Below, piece by piece: positions 8,407 through 16,068 of a stretch of 64,000 nucleotides of DNA (position 1 is the stretch's first letter; every line of letters begins with the position of its first letter). The DNA is from Streptomyces sp. NRRL F-5126 (lineage in GTDB: Bacteria; Actinomycetota; Actinomycetes; Streptomycetales; Streptomycetaceae). The notes below the pieces were generated by a model. It was not told where the DNA came from. It worked only from the letters and a program-made list of their open reading frames with translations, and ran no database searches. The stretch is taken from NCBI RefSeq assembly GCF_000721265.1, contig NZ_JOFZ01000004.1:558001-622000 (forward strand), read 5' to 3'. The translations under genes were made by a program, and so were the position numbers.

Positions 8407-9429
8407 GTGAAAACGAACAGACGCAAGGCGGCGGGACTAGCAGGCGCCGCACTCGGCATCGCCGCCCTGGGCCTGACCGTCCCCGCCCAGGCGCAGCCGG
8501 CGCCCGCCACGGGCGCGGTGGCCACCCATGTCTCCGCCTCCCAGCAGCGCGAGGCGAGCCATTTCTGGACGGCTTCGCGGCTGCGCTCGGCCCGCGACGT
8601 CACCACCGCGCCGCGAGCGCACGCGGGCGCGGCCACGGCGGCGGCCGAGGGCCCGGTCGGCGCTCCGGTGTCGGTGCCGCCGGTGCCGGGCCCCGCGACC
8701 GCCGATCGGCATGCCGCGGCGGCGCGTTCCGCAGCCTCCCCGGCCTCCTCACCGACGGCGTGGACGGGTGGCGGCCTGATCTCCACGACGGCGGGCAAGG
8801 TCTTCTTCCAGAACAACTCGGGTGGGACCTTCGCCTGTACGGCCACCGTCGCCAACAGCGACAACAAGTCCATCGTCCTGACCGCGGGACACTGCGTGGT
8901 CAACGCCTCGACCGGCGAGGTGTACCACAACTGGGTCTTCATCCCCGGCTACAACAACGGCAACCGGCCCTACGGCACGTTCACCGCCACCGACCTCTTC
9001 CACGACGACCAGTACGTCTCGACCGGCGGCAACGCCAACTACGACTTCGCCTTCGCCAAGGTGGGCCAGGTGGGCGGCCGCACGCTCGTCGACACCGTGG
9101 GCGCCGAGGGCATCGCCTTCAACTCCCCGACGGGGCAGGACGTGCACTCCTTCGGGTACGGGGGCTCGGCGGCCGAGGGCAGCGGGGAGCGCCTGAACCA
9201 CTGCGAGGGCACGGAGTTCGCCGACACGGGGCGTGCGGGATCCACGATGTGGGGCATCGACTGCGTGCAGTCGGGCGGCTCCAGCGGTGGCGGGTTCCTC
9301 TCGAACTTCGACACCTCGACCGGCGGCGGCTACCTGGTCGGCAACATCAGTGTGAGCGCGGGGAGCAACGAGTACCACCCCTACCTCGGCAACGAGGCGT
9401 TGAGCCTCTACCAGCGGGCCGGCGCCTGA
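8407..9429 (+). CDS. Secreted trypsin-like serine protease (S1/V8-like)
   Basis: 340 residues from GTG 8407, with GGGAG just upstream; earlier in-frame starts would run through the operator. Signal peptide to about residue 35 (LTVPAQAQPA), then a long Ala/Pro-rich propeptide to about residue 120, then the protease domain. The catalytic triad is His162 in LTAGHC, Asp213 in NYDFAF and Ser293 in GGSSGGGF. Two further cysteines (NHCEGT and GIDCVQ) probably form a disulfide. The fold resembles secreted glutamyl or V8-type endopeptidases of actinomycetes. It acts outside the cell on protein, presumably mannoprotein if the shared operator is meaningful. Confidence 0.9.
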   Translation: MKTNRRKAAGLAGAALGIAALGLTVPAQAQPAPATGAVATHVSASQQREASHFWTASRLRSARDVTTAPRAHAGAATAAAEGPVGAPVSVPPVPGPATADRHAAAARSAASPASSPTAWTGGGLISTTAGKVFFQNNSGGTFACTATVANSDNKSIVLTAGHCVVNASTGEVYHNWVFIPGYNNGNRPYGTFTATDLFHDDQYVSTGGNANYDFAFAKVGQVGGRTLVDTVGAEGIAFNSPTGQDVHSFGYGGSAAEGSGERLNHCEGTEFADTGRAGSTMWGIDCVQSGGSSGGGFLSNFDTSTGGGYLVGNISVSAGSNEYHPYLGNEALSLYQRAGA

Positions 9430-9447
9430 ACGACTCGCGTGCGGGTG

Positions 9448-10086
9448 TCAGGACCTGCCCGTCACACCGGCGATGACGGCGGTCACCACCTGGAGCACGG
9501 CCTCCGCCCTGGGCGGGGCGGCCTTGCGGTCGGCGAACAGGAGGTGGCCGCTGCCCGTCAGCGTCGGCGCGAGTGCGTCGATGTCGGCGTCCGCCGCGAT
9601 GCGGCCCAGGCCGCGTTCGGCGGCGAGGTACGAGGCGAACATGGCCGTGGCCTCGGTGAGGAGGGGGATGCCGGCCGGCGTGGTCGTGCGCAGCCGAGCG
9701 CGCAGTTCGTCGCGTGACGTGACGAGGCCGACGATCGCCACGGCGACCGTCCCGAACAGCTCGGCCAGTGCCGCGGTGACGTTGCCCGCGACCGTGCCCG
9801 TCCCCGCCGCGTCCCGCAGGGCGGCGGCCTGGCCGTCGATCCGGCCGATCCTGTCGCGCACGAGCTCGGCGAGGAACTCGTCGAAGTCGGCGAAGTGGCG
9901 GTGCAGCACGCCCTTGGCGCAGCCTGCCTCGGACGTGACCGCCCTGCTGGTCAGCGCGTTCGGCCCGTCGCTGAGCAGCACGCGCTCGGCCGCGTCGAAC
10001 AGCTGCTCGCGCACGTCGCGCAGGGCCACCCCTGTCGGCACTTGCCGCCCCTCTCCCGATGGCCCGCACGGTTGTCGAGTGGGCAT
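9448..10086 (-). CDS. TetR family transcriptional regulator
   Basis: 212 residues. The N-terminal HTH is clear: ALRDVREQLFDAAERVLLSD, then LTSRAVTSEAGCAKGVLHRH with FADFDEFLAELV, the canonical TetR helices 1-4. The ligand domain is unremarkable. Translation appears leaderless or nearly so: the start codon lies inside the operator dyad at 10078-10115 that it shares with the divergent methyltransferase. Both proteins begin Met-Pro-Thr because their first codons are mirror images. It probably represses both genes. Confidence 0.9.
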   Translation of the reverse strand: MPTRQPCGPSGEGRQVPTGVALRDVREQLFDAAERVLLSDGPNALTSRAVTSEAGCAKGVLHRHFADFDEFLAELVRDRIGRIDGQAAALRDAAGTGTVAGNVTAALAELFGTVAVAIVGLVTSRDELRARLRTTTPAGIPLLTEATAMFASYLAAERGLGRIAADADIDALAPTLTGSGHLLFADRKAAPPRAEAVLQVVTAVIAGVTGRS

Positions 10087-10115
10087 CCGCCCACTAAGGT
10101 GGGCGCATGCCCACT
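10078..10115. promoter_or_regulatory. Inverted-repeat operator overlapping two divergent start codons
   Basis: Arm 10078-10095 (AGTGGGCATCCGCCCACT) and arm 10098-10115 (GGTGGGCGCATGCCCACT) are reverse complements except for two positions, separated by AA. The TetR start (10086, minus) and the methyltransferase start (10107, plus) fall in equivalent places of the two arms, so repressor binding would cover both initiation sites. Confidence 0.75.
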
Positions 10116-10940
10116 CTACCGCCGGAGCGCCCCCGTCCCGTACGGGATGAACCCCATCGGCTCAGGACGGTCGCGGAGTCCTTCGGCTCCGACCCCGGCC
10201 GTTACGACCGGTCGCGGCCCCGGTATCCCGCGGCCCTGATCGAGCGGATCGCCGCCGCGGCTTCGGCGGGTGCCGTCCTGGACGTCGGCTGCGGCACCGG
10301 CATCGCCGCCCGCCAGCTCAAGGGGGCGGGCTGCCGGGTCCGCGGCGTTGAGCCCGACGAGCGGATGGCGGCCGTGGCGCGGCAGGACGGCATCGAGGTC
10401 GACGCCGGGCGCTTCGAGGAGTGGGACCCGGCGGGGCGCGTGTTCGACGCGGTCGTCGCGGGCCAGGCGTGGCACTGGGTCGATCCGGCGGCCGGAGCCG
10501 CTCAGGCCGCGCGGGTGCTGGCGCCGGGCGGCAGGCTCACCGTGTTCTGGAACGCCTTCCAGCTGCCGCTCCCGGTGGCGGAAGCCGTCGCCGCGGCGTG
10601 CGAGCGGGTGATGCCCGGTGCACCCTTCGACTTCAGCGTGGTCACCAAGCCGGCCGCGGACGGCTACCGGCCCTTCCAGGACATGGCCGCCGACGGCATC
10701 CGGCGCTCGGGCGGCTTCGGCGATCCCGAGCTGTGGCGCTTCGACTGGGAGCGGCGCTACACCCGGGAGGAGTGGCTGGAGCAGATGCCCACCCAGGGCG
10801 CCTTCACGCGCCTGGCACCCGGCGCCCTGGCCGAGGTGCTGGCGGGCGCGGGATCCGCCATCGACGCGCTGGGAGGCGCGTTCACGATGCCGTACGCCAC
10901 GCTGGCGGTCAGCGCGGAGCGCGTCGGCAGCACGGTCTGA
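10107..10940 (+). CDS. Class I SAM-dependent methyltransferase
   Basis: 277 residues. The motif I sequence VLDVGCGTGIAARQL is at about residues 54-68, followed by VEPDERM (acidic end of beta 2), a central AGQAWHWVDP and the post-motif LAPGGRLTVFW. The opening SFGSDPGRYDRSRPRYP matches a widespread actinobacterial subgroup that is also seen at 34232. The substrate is unknown. It is divergent from a TetR gene and shares its operator, so expression is probably induced by a small molecule sensed by that regulator. Confidence 0.88.
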   Translation: MPTLPPERPRPVRDEPHRLRTVAESFGSDPGRYDRSRPRYPAALIERIAAAASAGAVLDVGCGTGIAARQLKGAGCRVRGVEPDERMAAVARQDGIEVDAGRFEEWDPAGRVFDAVVAGQAWHWVDPAAGAAQAARVLAPGGRLTVFWNAFQLPLPVAEAVAAACERVMPGAPFDFSVVTKPAADGYRPFQDMAADGIRRSGGFGDPELWRFDWERRYTREEWLEQMPTQGAFTRLAPGALAEVLAGAGSAIDALGGAFTMPYATLAVSAERVGSTV

Positions 10941-10965
10941 CGCCTCCACGCCCCGCTGCCCGAGG

Positions 10966-11667
10966 TCAGTTCGCCGGTGCCGCCTCGGCGCTCAGCAGCG
11001 TGCGCAGGTCGTCGAAGTGACGGTGCATCGTCTCCGCGGCCCGCTGCCGGTCGCCCGTCTCCAGCGCGGTGACGATGGCCTGGTGCTGCTTCCACGTCGA
11101 CAGGGGGTCCGACGGGCCGCCGTGCAGTTCGGCCCGCACCTGGTTCATGGCCGACCAGAAGGCATCGAGCACCTCGCTCAGCAGGTGGTTGCCGAGTATC
11201 CCGTAGAGCGTGGCGTGGAACGCCCGGTCGGTCGCCGGGGCGACGCCGCCCTGCTCGGCCTCCTGCCGCATGGTGTCCACGATGGACCGCAGGGCGGCGA
11301 GGTCGCCGGGTGGCAGGGCTCCCGCGACCGAGCTGATCAGGCCGGACTCCAGCGCCTCGCGCACGGCCATCAGCTCGTACAGCCCGGCCTCGCCCTGGTG
11401 GTGGCGCACGGCCGCGCGAAAGGCGATGCCCTCGGCGAGCGAATCGAGGGAGAGGCTCCCCACGTACGTGCCGAAGCCGTGCCGGATGTCGACGATCCGC
11501 ATGGCCTGCAGCGCCTTGAGTGCCTCGCGCACCGAGTTGCGGCTGATGTCGAGGAGCTTCATCAGCTCGGTCTCGGTCGGAAGCGGGTCGCCAGGGGCCA
11601 GCCGGCGGTCCAGGATCAGCTGCTTGATCTGCGCCCGGGCGTCCTCGGACCTGCTCGGCCTGCTCAT
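10966..11667 (-). CDS. GntR family regulator, FadR subfamily (sialic acid operon repressor candidate)
   Basis: 233 residues from ATG 11667 (GGGAG upstream). Winged-helix HTH: ARAQIKQLILDRRLAPGDPL, then LPTETELMKLLDISRNSVREALKAL. The C-terminal FCD-type helical ligand domain has the metal-binding pattern with ADGRAFHATLYGI-like spacing (RAFHATL, then HQAIVTALETGD). It diverges from the nanA-like gene, and the palindrome TAGGACATCCTA lies between them. By position it is the likely NanR-type repressor, sensing sialic acid or an amino-sugar phosphate; that role is inferred. Confidence 0.88.
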   Translation of the reverse strand: MSRPSRSEDARAQIKQLILDRRLAPGDPLPTETELMKLLDISRNSVREALKALQAMRIVDIRHGFGTYVGSLSLDSLAEGIAFRAAVRHHQGEAGLYELMAVREALESGLISSVAGALPPGDLAALRSIVDTMRQEAEQGGVAPATDRAFHATLYGILGNHLLSEVLDAFWSAMNQVRAELHGGPSDPLSTWKQHQAIVTALETGDRQRAAETMHRHFDDLRTLLSAEAAPAN

Positions 11668-11751
11668 CGGCGCTCCCTTCCGCTTTTCGGCTTTCGATGG
11701 CCTCCGGCCCTTGACCGGATGCGCCAACGTCGGCTTACCTTAGCTCACAGA

Positions 11752-11763
11752 TAGGACATCCTA
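11752..11763. promoter_or_regulatory. GntR-type operator TAGGA-CA-TCCTA
   Basis: A perfect inverted repeat with 5-bp arms and a 2-bp centre lies 39 bp upstream of the nanA-like start and 84 bp before the divergent GntR start. It resembles the short spaced dyads bound by FadR-group regulators. Confidence 0.6.
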
Positions 11764-11802
11764 CGTTCTACATCCCCTCGGTCACTCACGCTGGAGCACC
11801 TC

Positions 11803-12759
11803 ATGGCACTGCCCGCCCCGTTGCGCGGCGTCGTTCCCCCCGTCTGCACCCCCCTGGACGCGGAGGGGGAGGTCGACACGGCCTCGCTGACCCGGCTCGT
11901 GGAACACCTCGTCCGCGGCGGCGTGCACGGCCTGTTCGCGCTCGGCTCGACCGGTGAGGTCGCCTACCTCACCGACGCCCAGCGGCGCACCGTCCTCGAA
12001 ACGGTGGTGTCCGCCGGGGCCGGGCGCGTCCCCGTGCTGGCCGGCGTCATCGACACCACCACGCCGCGGGTGCTGGAACACGCGCGGGCGGCGGCCCACG
12101 CCGGCGTGGACGCCATCGTCGCCACTGCGCCCTTCTACACCAGGACCCACCCCCTGGAGATCGCGGCGCACTTCCGCAGGATCCGCGAGCTGTGCGACCT
12201 CCCGCTGTTCGCCTACGACATTCCGGTCTCCGTCCACAGCAAGCTCTCCGCCGACCTGGTGCGCGAGCTGGCCCTCGACGGCACGCTCGCCGGCGTCAAG
12301 GACAGCAGCGGCGACGAGGGCGGTCTGCGGCGCCTGATGACGGCGCTCGGCGGCCCCGACCGCGCGGGCCGGGGCGCACCCGGGTTCAGCGTGCTCACGG
12401 GCGGCGAACTGACCGTCGACGCGGCCCTGCTGTGCGGCGCCGACGGTGTCGTCCCCGGCCTCGGCAACGTCGACCCCGCCGCGTACGTACGGCTCTACGA
12501 CGCCGCGCGCGGTGGCGACTGGCAGCGCGCCGCCGCCGAACAGGAGCGGCTCGTCGCGCTCTTCGCGATCGTCGACGCCGGCCCGGAGGACCGGATGGGC
12601 CGATCGTCGTCCGCGCTCGGCGCCTTCAAGGCCGCGCTGCGGCTGCAAGGGGTGATTGACCGGCACGACACCGCGTTCCCGCAGATCCCGCTGGACGACG
12701 CGTCCGTCGCGCGCGTGGCGAAGCTCCTCGCGGACGCGGGACTCGGCGCGGCCCGGTGA
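11803..12759 (+). CDS. nanA: DapA/NanA superfamily aldolase, probable N-acetylneuraminate lyase
   Basis: 318 residues of TIM-barrel aldolase. GSTGE (residues 48-52) binds the keto-acid carboxylate, Tyr138 is in FAYDIP, and the Schiff-base Lys166 is in GVKDSSG. The family splits pyruvate from or adds it to aldoses or semialdehydes. N-acetylneuraminate lyase is preferred over dihydrodipicolinate synthase because the next genes encode a ROK kinase, a NanE epimerase and a NanT-like carrier in one operon. The reaction would give pyruvate plus N-acetylmannosamine in the cytoplasm. ATG 11803 follows CTGGAGCACCTC. The stop overlaps the next GTG (GTGA). Substrate assignment rests mostly on context. 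Confidence 0.82.
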   Translation: MALPAPLRGVVPPVCTPLDAEGEVDTASLTRLVEHLVRGGVHGLFALGSTGEVAYLTDAQRRTVLETVVSAGAGRVPVLAGVIDTTTPRVLEHARAAAHAGVDAIVATAPFYTRTHPLEIAAHFRRIRELCDLPLFAYDIPVSVHSKLSADLVRELALDGTLAGVKDSSGDEGGLRRLMTALGGPDRAGRGAPGFSVLTGGELTVDAALLCGADGVVPGLGNVDPAAYVRLYDAARGGDWQRAAAEQERLVALFAIVDAGPEDRMGRSSSALGAFKAALRLQGVIDRHDTAFPQIPLDDASVARVAKLLADAGLGAAR

Positions 12760-13733
12760 GCCTCGCACGCCCCGCGGCGGCGCCCGTGGCCGGGCCCGTG
12801 GTGGGCCTCGACCTCGGGGGCACCAAGATCGCCGCGGCGCTCGTCGCCCCCGACGGGACGGTACGTGCCCGATACAGCCGCCCCACCCCGGCGACCGAGG
12901 GCGCGGACGCCGTGCTCGACGCGCTCGCCCATGCGGCCGCCGCCGTCCGCGGCGGCACCGAAGCGTGCGCCGTCGGGGTGGCCGCGGCCGGGGTCGTCGA
13001 CCCGGAGGCCGGAACCGTACGCGCGGCGACCTCCACCATCGCGGGCTGGTCAGGGGTACGGCTCGCCCCGCTCCTCGCCGCCCGCACCGGCTGCCCGGTC
13101 GCCTGCGACAACGACGTCCGTGCCGCCGCGGCGGCCGAGTACGCCGCCCTGGAAGAGCCCGGCGCGTCGCTGCTGCACCTGTCCGTCGGCACGGGGGTGG
13201 GCGGCGCCGTCGTCGCGGGCGGCCGGATGCTGCGCGGATCCGCCGGAGTCGCCGGCCACCTCGGCCACCTGCCGAGCCCCGAGGCGGCCGGGCTGCCGTG
13301 CAGCTGCGGGGTGGCCGGCCACCTGGAGGCGGTGGCGGCGGGTCCCGGGATCGCGGCCCTGTACGCCCGCCTGGCCGGCGGGACACCGGCATCGCTCGAA
13401 GAGGTCGCGCGACGCGCGGCCGCCGGAGACCGCCCCGCGGCCGAGGCGATCACCACCGGAGCCACCGCCGCCGGCCGGGCGCTCGGCGGCCTGGCCAACG
13501 CGCTCGGCCCCGGCCACGTGGTGGTCGGCGGCGGTGTCACCGGCATCGGAGGCCCGTACTGGGCGCCGCTGCGCGCCGCCTTCGCCGCCGAACTGATCGA
13601 GCCCCTGCGTTCGGCGGCGGACTCCCTCGTCCCGCGCCCGCCGCTCGCGGGCCCCGACGCACCCGTCCTCGGCGCGGCGGCTCTCACCGCGACCGCGCCC
13701 CTGCACGCCCCGCACACCGGAGAGGCCCGATGA
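12756..13733 (+). CDS. nanK: ROK family sugar kinase, probable N-acetylmannosamine kinase
   Basis: 325 residues from GTG 12756. The phosphate-binding DLGGTK lies at residues 19-24. Also visible are AGVVDPEAGTVRAA, the catalytic-site CDNDVRAAA (Asp in the DN pair), SVGTGVGGAVV, and the ROK zinc region GVAGHLGHLP, then CSCGVAGHLE. The last cysteine of the usual C-x-C-G-x-x-G-C motif is replaced here (AGHLE), which may weaken zinc binding. Between nanA- and nanE-like genes the expected job is ATP-dependent phosphorylation of N-acetylmannosamine to the 6-phosphate. It overlaps both neighbours by 4 bases, so the operon is translationally coupled. Confidence 0.85.
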   Translation: MSLARPAAAPVAGPVVGLDLGGTKIAAALVAPDGTVRARYSRPTPATEGADAVLDALAHAAAAVRGGTEACAVGVAAAGVVDPEAGTVRAATSTIAGWSGVRLAPLLAARTGCPVACDNDVRAAAAAEYAALEEPGASLLHLSVGTGVGGAVVAGGRMLRGSAGVAGHLGHLPSPEAAGLPCSCGVAGHLEAVAAGPGIAALYARLAGGTPASLEEVARRAAAGDRPAAEAITTGATAAGRALGGLANALGPGHVVVGGGVTGIGGPYWAPLRAAFAAELIEPLRSAADSLVPRPPLAGPDAPVLGAAALTATAPLHAPHTGEAR

Positions 13734-14467
13734 AACCTTCCGCCCCACTCACCCAGGACGCCTCCGCGCAGGATGCCTCCGAGACGGCCGCCGCGCTGGT
13801 CTCCGCGCTCAGGGGACAGCTCATCGTCTCCTGCCAGGCCCCTCCTGGTGACCCCCTGCGGGACACCGCCACGATGGTGCGGATGGCCCGCGCCGCGCAG
13901 GCCGGCGGCGCCGTCGCCATCCGCGCCAACGGGCCCGACGACGTCGCCGCCATCGCGGCGGCCGTACCGCTGCCGCTGATCGGCCTGTGGAAGGACGGCG
14001 ACCAGGGCGTCTACATCACACCCACCGTGCGCCACGCGATGGCGGTACGCGCGGCGGGCGCGGCGGTGGTCGCGGCCGACGCCACCGACAGGCCGCGCCC
14101 GGACGGCAGCACGTTCGCGGACCTCGTCGCCGCGGTCCACGCCGACGGCGGCCTCGTGATGGCCGACATCTCCACCGCCGCGGAGGGCATCGCCGCGCAG
14201 CGGTCGGGCGCGGACCTGCTCTCCACCACCCTGTCGGGATACGTCCCGGGACAGCACCGGGGGAGCGGCCCCGACCTCGGCCTGGTCGCCGAACTCGCCG
14301 GCAGGACCGACCTGCCGGTCATCGCCGAGGGCAGGATCGGCACGCCCGATGAGGCGGCGGAGGCGCTGCGCCGCGGCGCCCACGCCGTCGTCGTCGGCAC
14401 CGCCATCACCGCGCCCGGCGCCATCACCGCCAGGTTCACGGCGGCCCTCGCGCCGGACGCCCGCTGA
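13730..14467 (+). CDS. nanE: N-acetylmannosamine-6-phosphate 2-epimerase
   Basis: 245 residues from ATG 13730, overlapping the kinase stop. It shows the NanE TIM-barrel pattern: QLIVSCQA at the first strand, GGAVAIRANG, PLIGLWK and VYITPT, then AADATDRPRPDG, LVMADIST (family Asp), LLSTTLSGY, and the C-terminal PVIAEGRIGTPDEA followed by AVVVGTAIT, which binds phosphate. It converts ManNAc-6-P to GlcNAc-6-P, feeding NagA/NagB elsewhere in the genome. NanE signatures are distinctive, so this gene anchors the sialic acid reading of the whole operon. A decayed second nanE piece lies at 51150-51307. Confidence 0.92.
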   Translation: MKPSAPLTQDASAQDASETAAALVSALRGQLIVSCQAPPGDPLRDTATMVRMARAAQAGGAVAIRANGPDDVAAIAAAVPLPLIGLWKDGDQGVYITPTVRHAMAVRAAGAAVVAADATDRPRPDGSTFADLVAAVHADGGLVMADISTAAEGIAAQRSGADLLSTTLSGYVPGQHRGSGPDLGLVAELAGRTDLPVIAEGRIGTPDEAAEALRRGAHAVVVGTAITAPGAITARFTAALAPDAR

Positions 14468-14551
14468 CCCCGCACCGTTTCCCGCGGCGCTTCCCCGTCC
14501 CCTACGCTCATCCAGCCACCGCCGCATCCGGCGGCTGGACCATGGAGAGAC

Positions 14552-16024
14552 ATGCACAACCCCACCACCACACCGCCACCGTGGTACCGCGAGCTCGGTG
14601 CCCGCCGCTGGAAGGCGTTCTTCGCGGCCTGGCTCGGCTATGTACTCGACGGCTTCGACTTCGTGCTGATCACGCTCGTCCTCACGGAGATCGCCCACGA
14701 CTTCCACCTGAGTACCGTCGAGTCCGCGAGCCTGGTCTCGGCCGCGTTCATCACGCGCTGGCTCGGCGGCGCCGTGCTCGGCGCCGTGGGTGACCGCTTC
14801 GGCCGCAAGTACTCCATGATCTTCAGCATCCTGCTGTACACACTCGGGACGCTGGCCTGCGGATTCGCCTGGAACTACACCAGCCTGTTCGCCGCGCGCC
14901 TGGCTATCGGCATGGGCATGGCGGGCGAGTACGGGGCGAGCGCCACCTATGTGCTGGAGAGCTGGCCCGCCAGGATGCGCAACAAGGCGAGCGGATTCCT
15001 GATCTCCGGCTACTCGGTGGGCACCGTCATGGCGGCCGAGGCGTACAAGGTCGTCGTCCCCAACCTCGGCTGGCGGTGGATGTTCTACATCGGGCTCGTC
15101 CCGATCCTCATCGCGCTGTGGGTGCGCCGCGCGCTGCCCGAGGCCGACGAGTGGCAGGAGCGGGTCGCCGACCGCGGCGCGCGCCCCAACCCCTTCCGAC
15201 CGCTGTTTCGGACGTCCGCCCTCGCCACGGTCAACGTCGTGCTCGCCGTGCTGGCCACCGTCTCCCTCTTCTGCGTGTTCACGTCGAACGCGGGCGGCCT
15301 GACGCTCCCGCTGTCCGTCGTCGCCGGTCTCTGCCTCGCCGCCTTCGCCGTCCAGCTGGGCGGACGCCGCTGGCTGCTCTACCTGTCGCTGATGGTCACG
15401 ATCTTCGTGGCCTTCATGTACAGCTGGCCCATCCAGGCGCTGCTGCCCACCTACCTCAAGACCCAGCTGCACTACTCGACGGGCCAGGTGACCGATGTCC
15501 TGTTCTACGCGGGCTTCGGCACCGTCGCCGGCTGCTGGCTCGCCGGCTTCCTCGGGGACTGGATCGGCACGGTCAAGGCCTACGCCTTCACGCTGCTCGC
15601 GTCCCTGATCTTCGTCTACCCGGTCTTCGCCACCCACGACAACCTGCCCCTGCTGGGTGTCCTGCTCTTCGTCCTCCAAGCGCTGAGCTTCGGCATCTCC
15701 AGCCTGCTGCCCCGCTACATCGGCGGCCACTTCCCGACCGAGTCGCGCGCCGCGGGCCTCGGCTTCACGTACAACGTCGGTGCGCTGGGCGGGGCGGTCG
15801 CCCCGGTGCTCGGCGCACGGCTGGCCGACGGCATGAAGCTGGGCACCGCGCTCGCCGTGCTGACCGCGGTGGGCACGGTCGTGGTGGTCGCCCTCGTCGG
15901 CTTCGATGTGCCCGGCCGGCTGCAGCGCCTGGTCACGCCGGGCGAGGTCCGCGACCACCTGGCGGCCGAGCCCGCGCCGGACGCCGCAGGATCAACGGCG
16001 GGCGCGCCGGCCGCCCGCGGGTAG
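14552..16024 (+). CDS. nanT: Sialic acid MFS transporter, NanT-like
   Basis: 490 residues with 12-14 hydrophobic segments. It closely follows the pattern of E. coli NanT throughout: PWYRELGARRWKAFFAAW at the N-terminus, LDGFDFVLITLVLTEI, RLAIGMGMAGEYGASATYV, RNKASGFLISGYSVG, the mid-protein YSWPIQALLPTYLKTQL, and the late GLGFTYNVGALGGAVAPVLG. NanT is a proton symporter for N-acetylneuraminate. It sits 84 bp after nanE on the same strand and is the last gene of the operon. Together with the GntR operator this completes uptake, cleavage, phosphorylation and epimerisation. No sialidase was recognised in the window, so free sialic acid or a distant sialidase would supply it. Confidence 0.92.
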   Translation: MHNPTTTPPPWYRELGARRWKAFFAAWLGYVLDGFDFVLITLVLTEIAHDFHLSTVESASLVSAAFITRWLGGAVLGAVGDRFGRKYSMIFSILLYTLGTLACGFAWNYTSLFAARLAIGMGMAGEYGASATYVLESWPARMRNKASGFLISGYSVGTVMAAEAYKVVVPNLGWRWMFYIGLVPILIALWVRRALPEADEWQERVADRGARPNPFRPLFRTSALATVNVVLAVLATVSLFCVFTSNAGGLTLPLSVVAGLCLAAFAVQLGGRRWLLYLSLMVTIFVAFMYSWPIQALLPTYLKTQLHYSTGQVTDVLFYAGFGTVAGCWLAGFLGDWIGTVKAYAFTLLASLIFVYPVFATHDNLPLLGVLLFVLQALSFGISSLLPRYIGGHFPTESRAAGLGFTYNVGALGGAVAPVLGARLADGMKLGTALAVLTAVGTVVVVALVGFDVPGRLQRLVTPGEVRDHLAAEPAPDAAGSTAGAPAARG

Positions 16025-16068
16025 GGTCCGCCGCGTTCGGGGACCGCAGTGGAGCTCCAGGTCCTGGG

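Noticed and set aside
12626..15958. A 1110-codon open frame on the minus strand across the nan operon
   Set aside because: Its translation is Arg/Gly/Glu-rich without motifs and lies antisense to four well-supported genes; it is a by-product of high GC at third positions.
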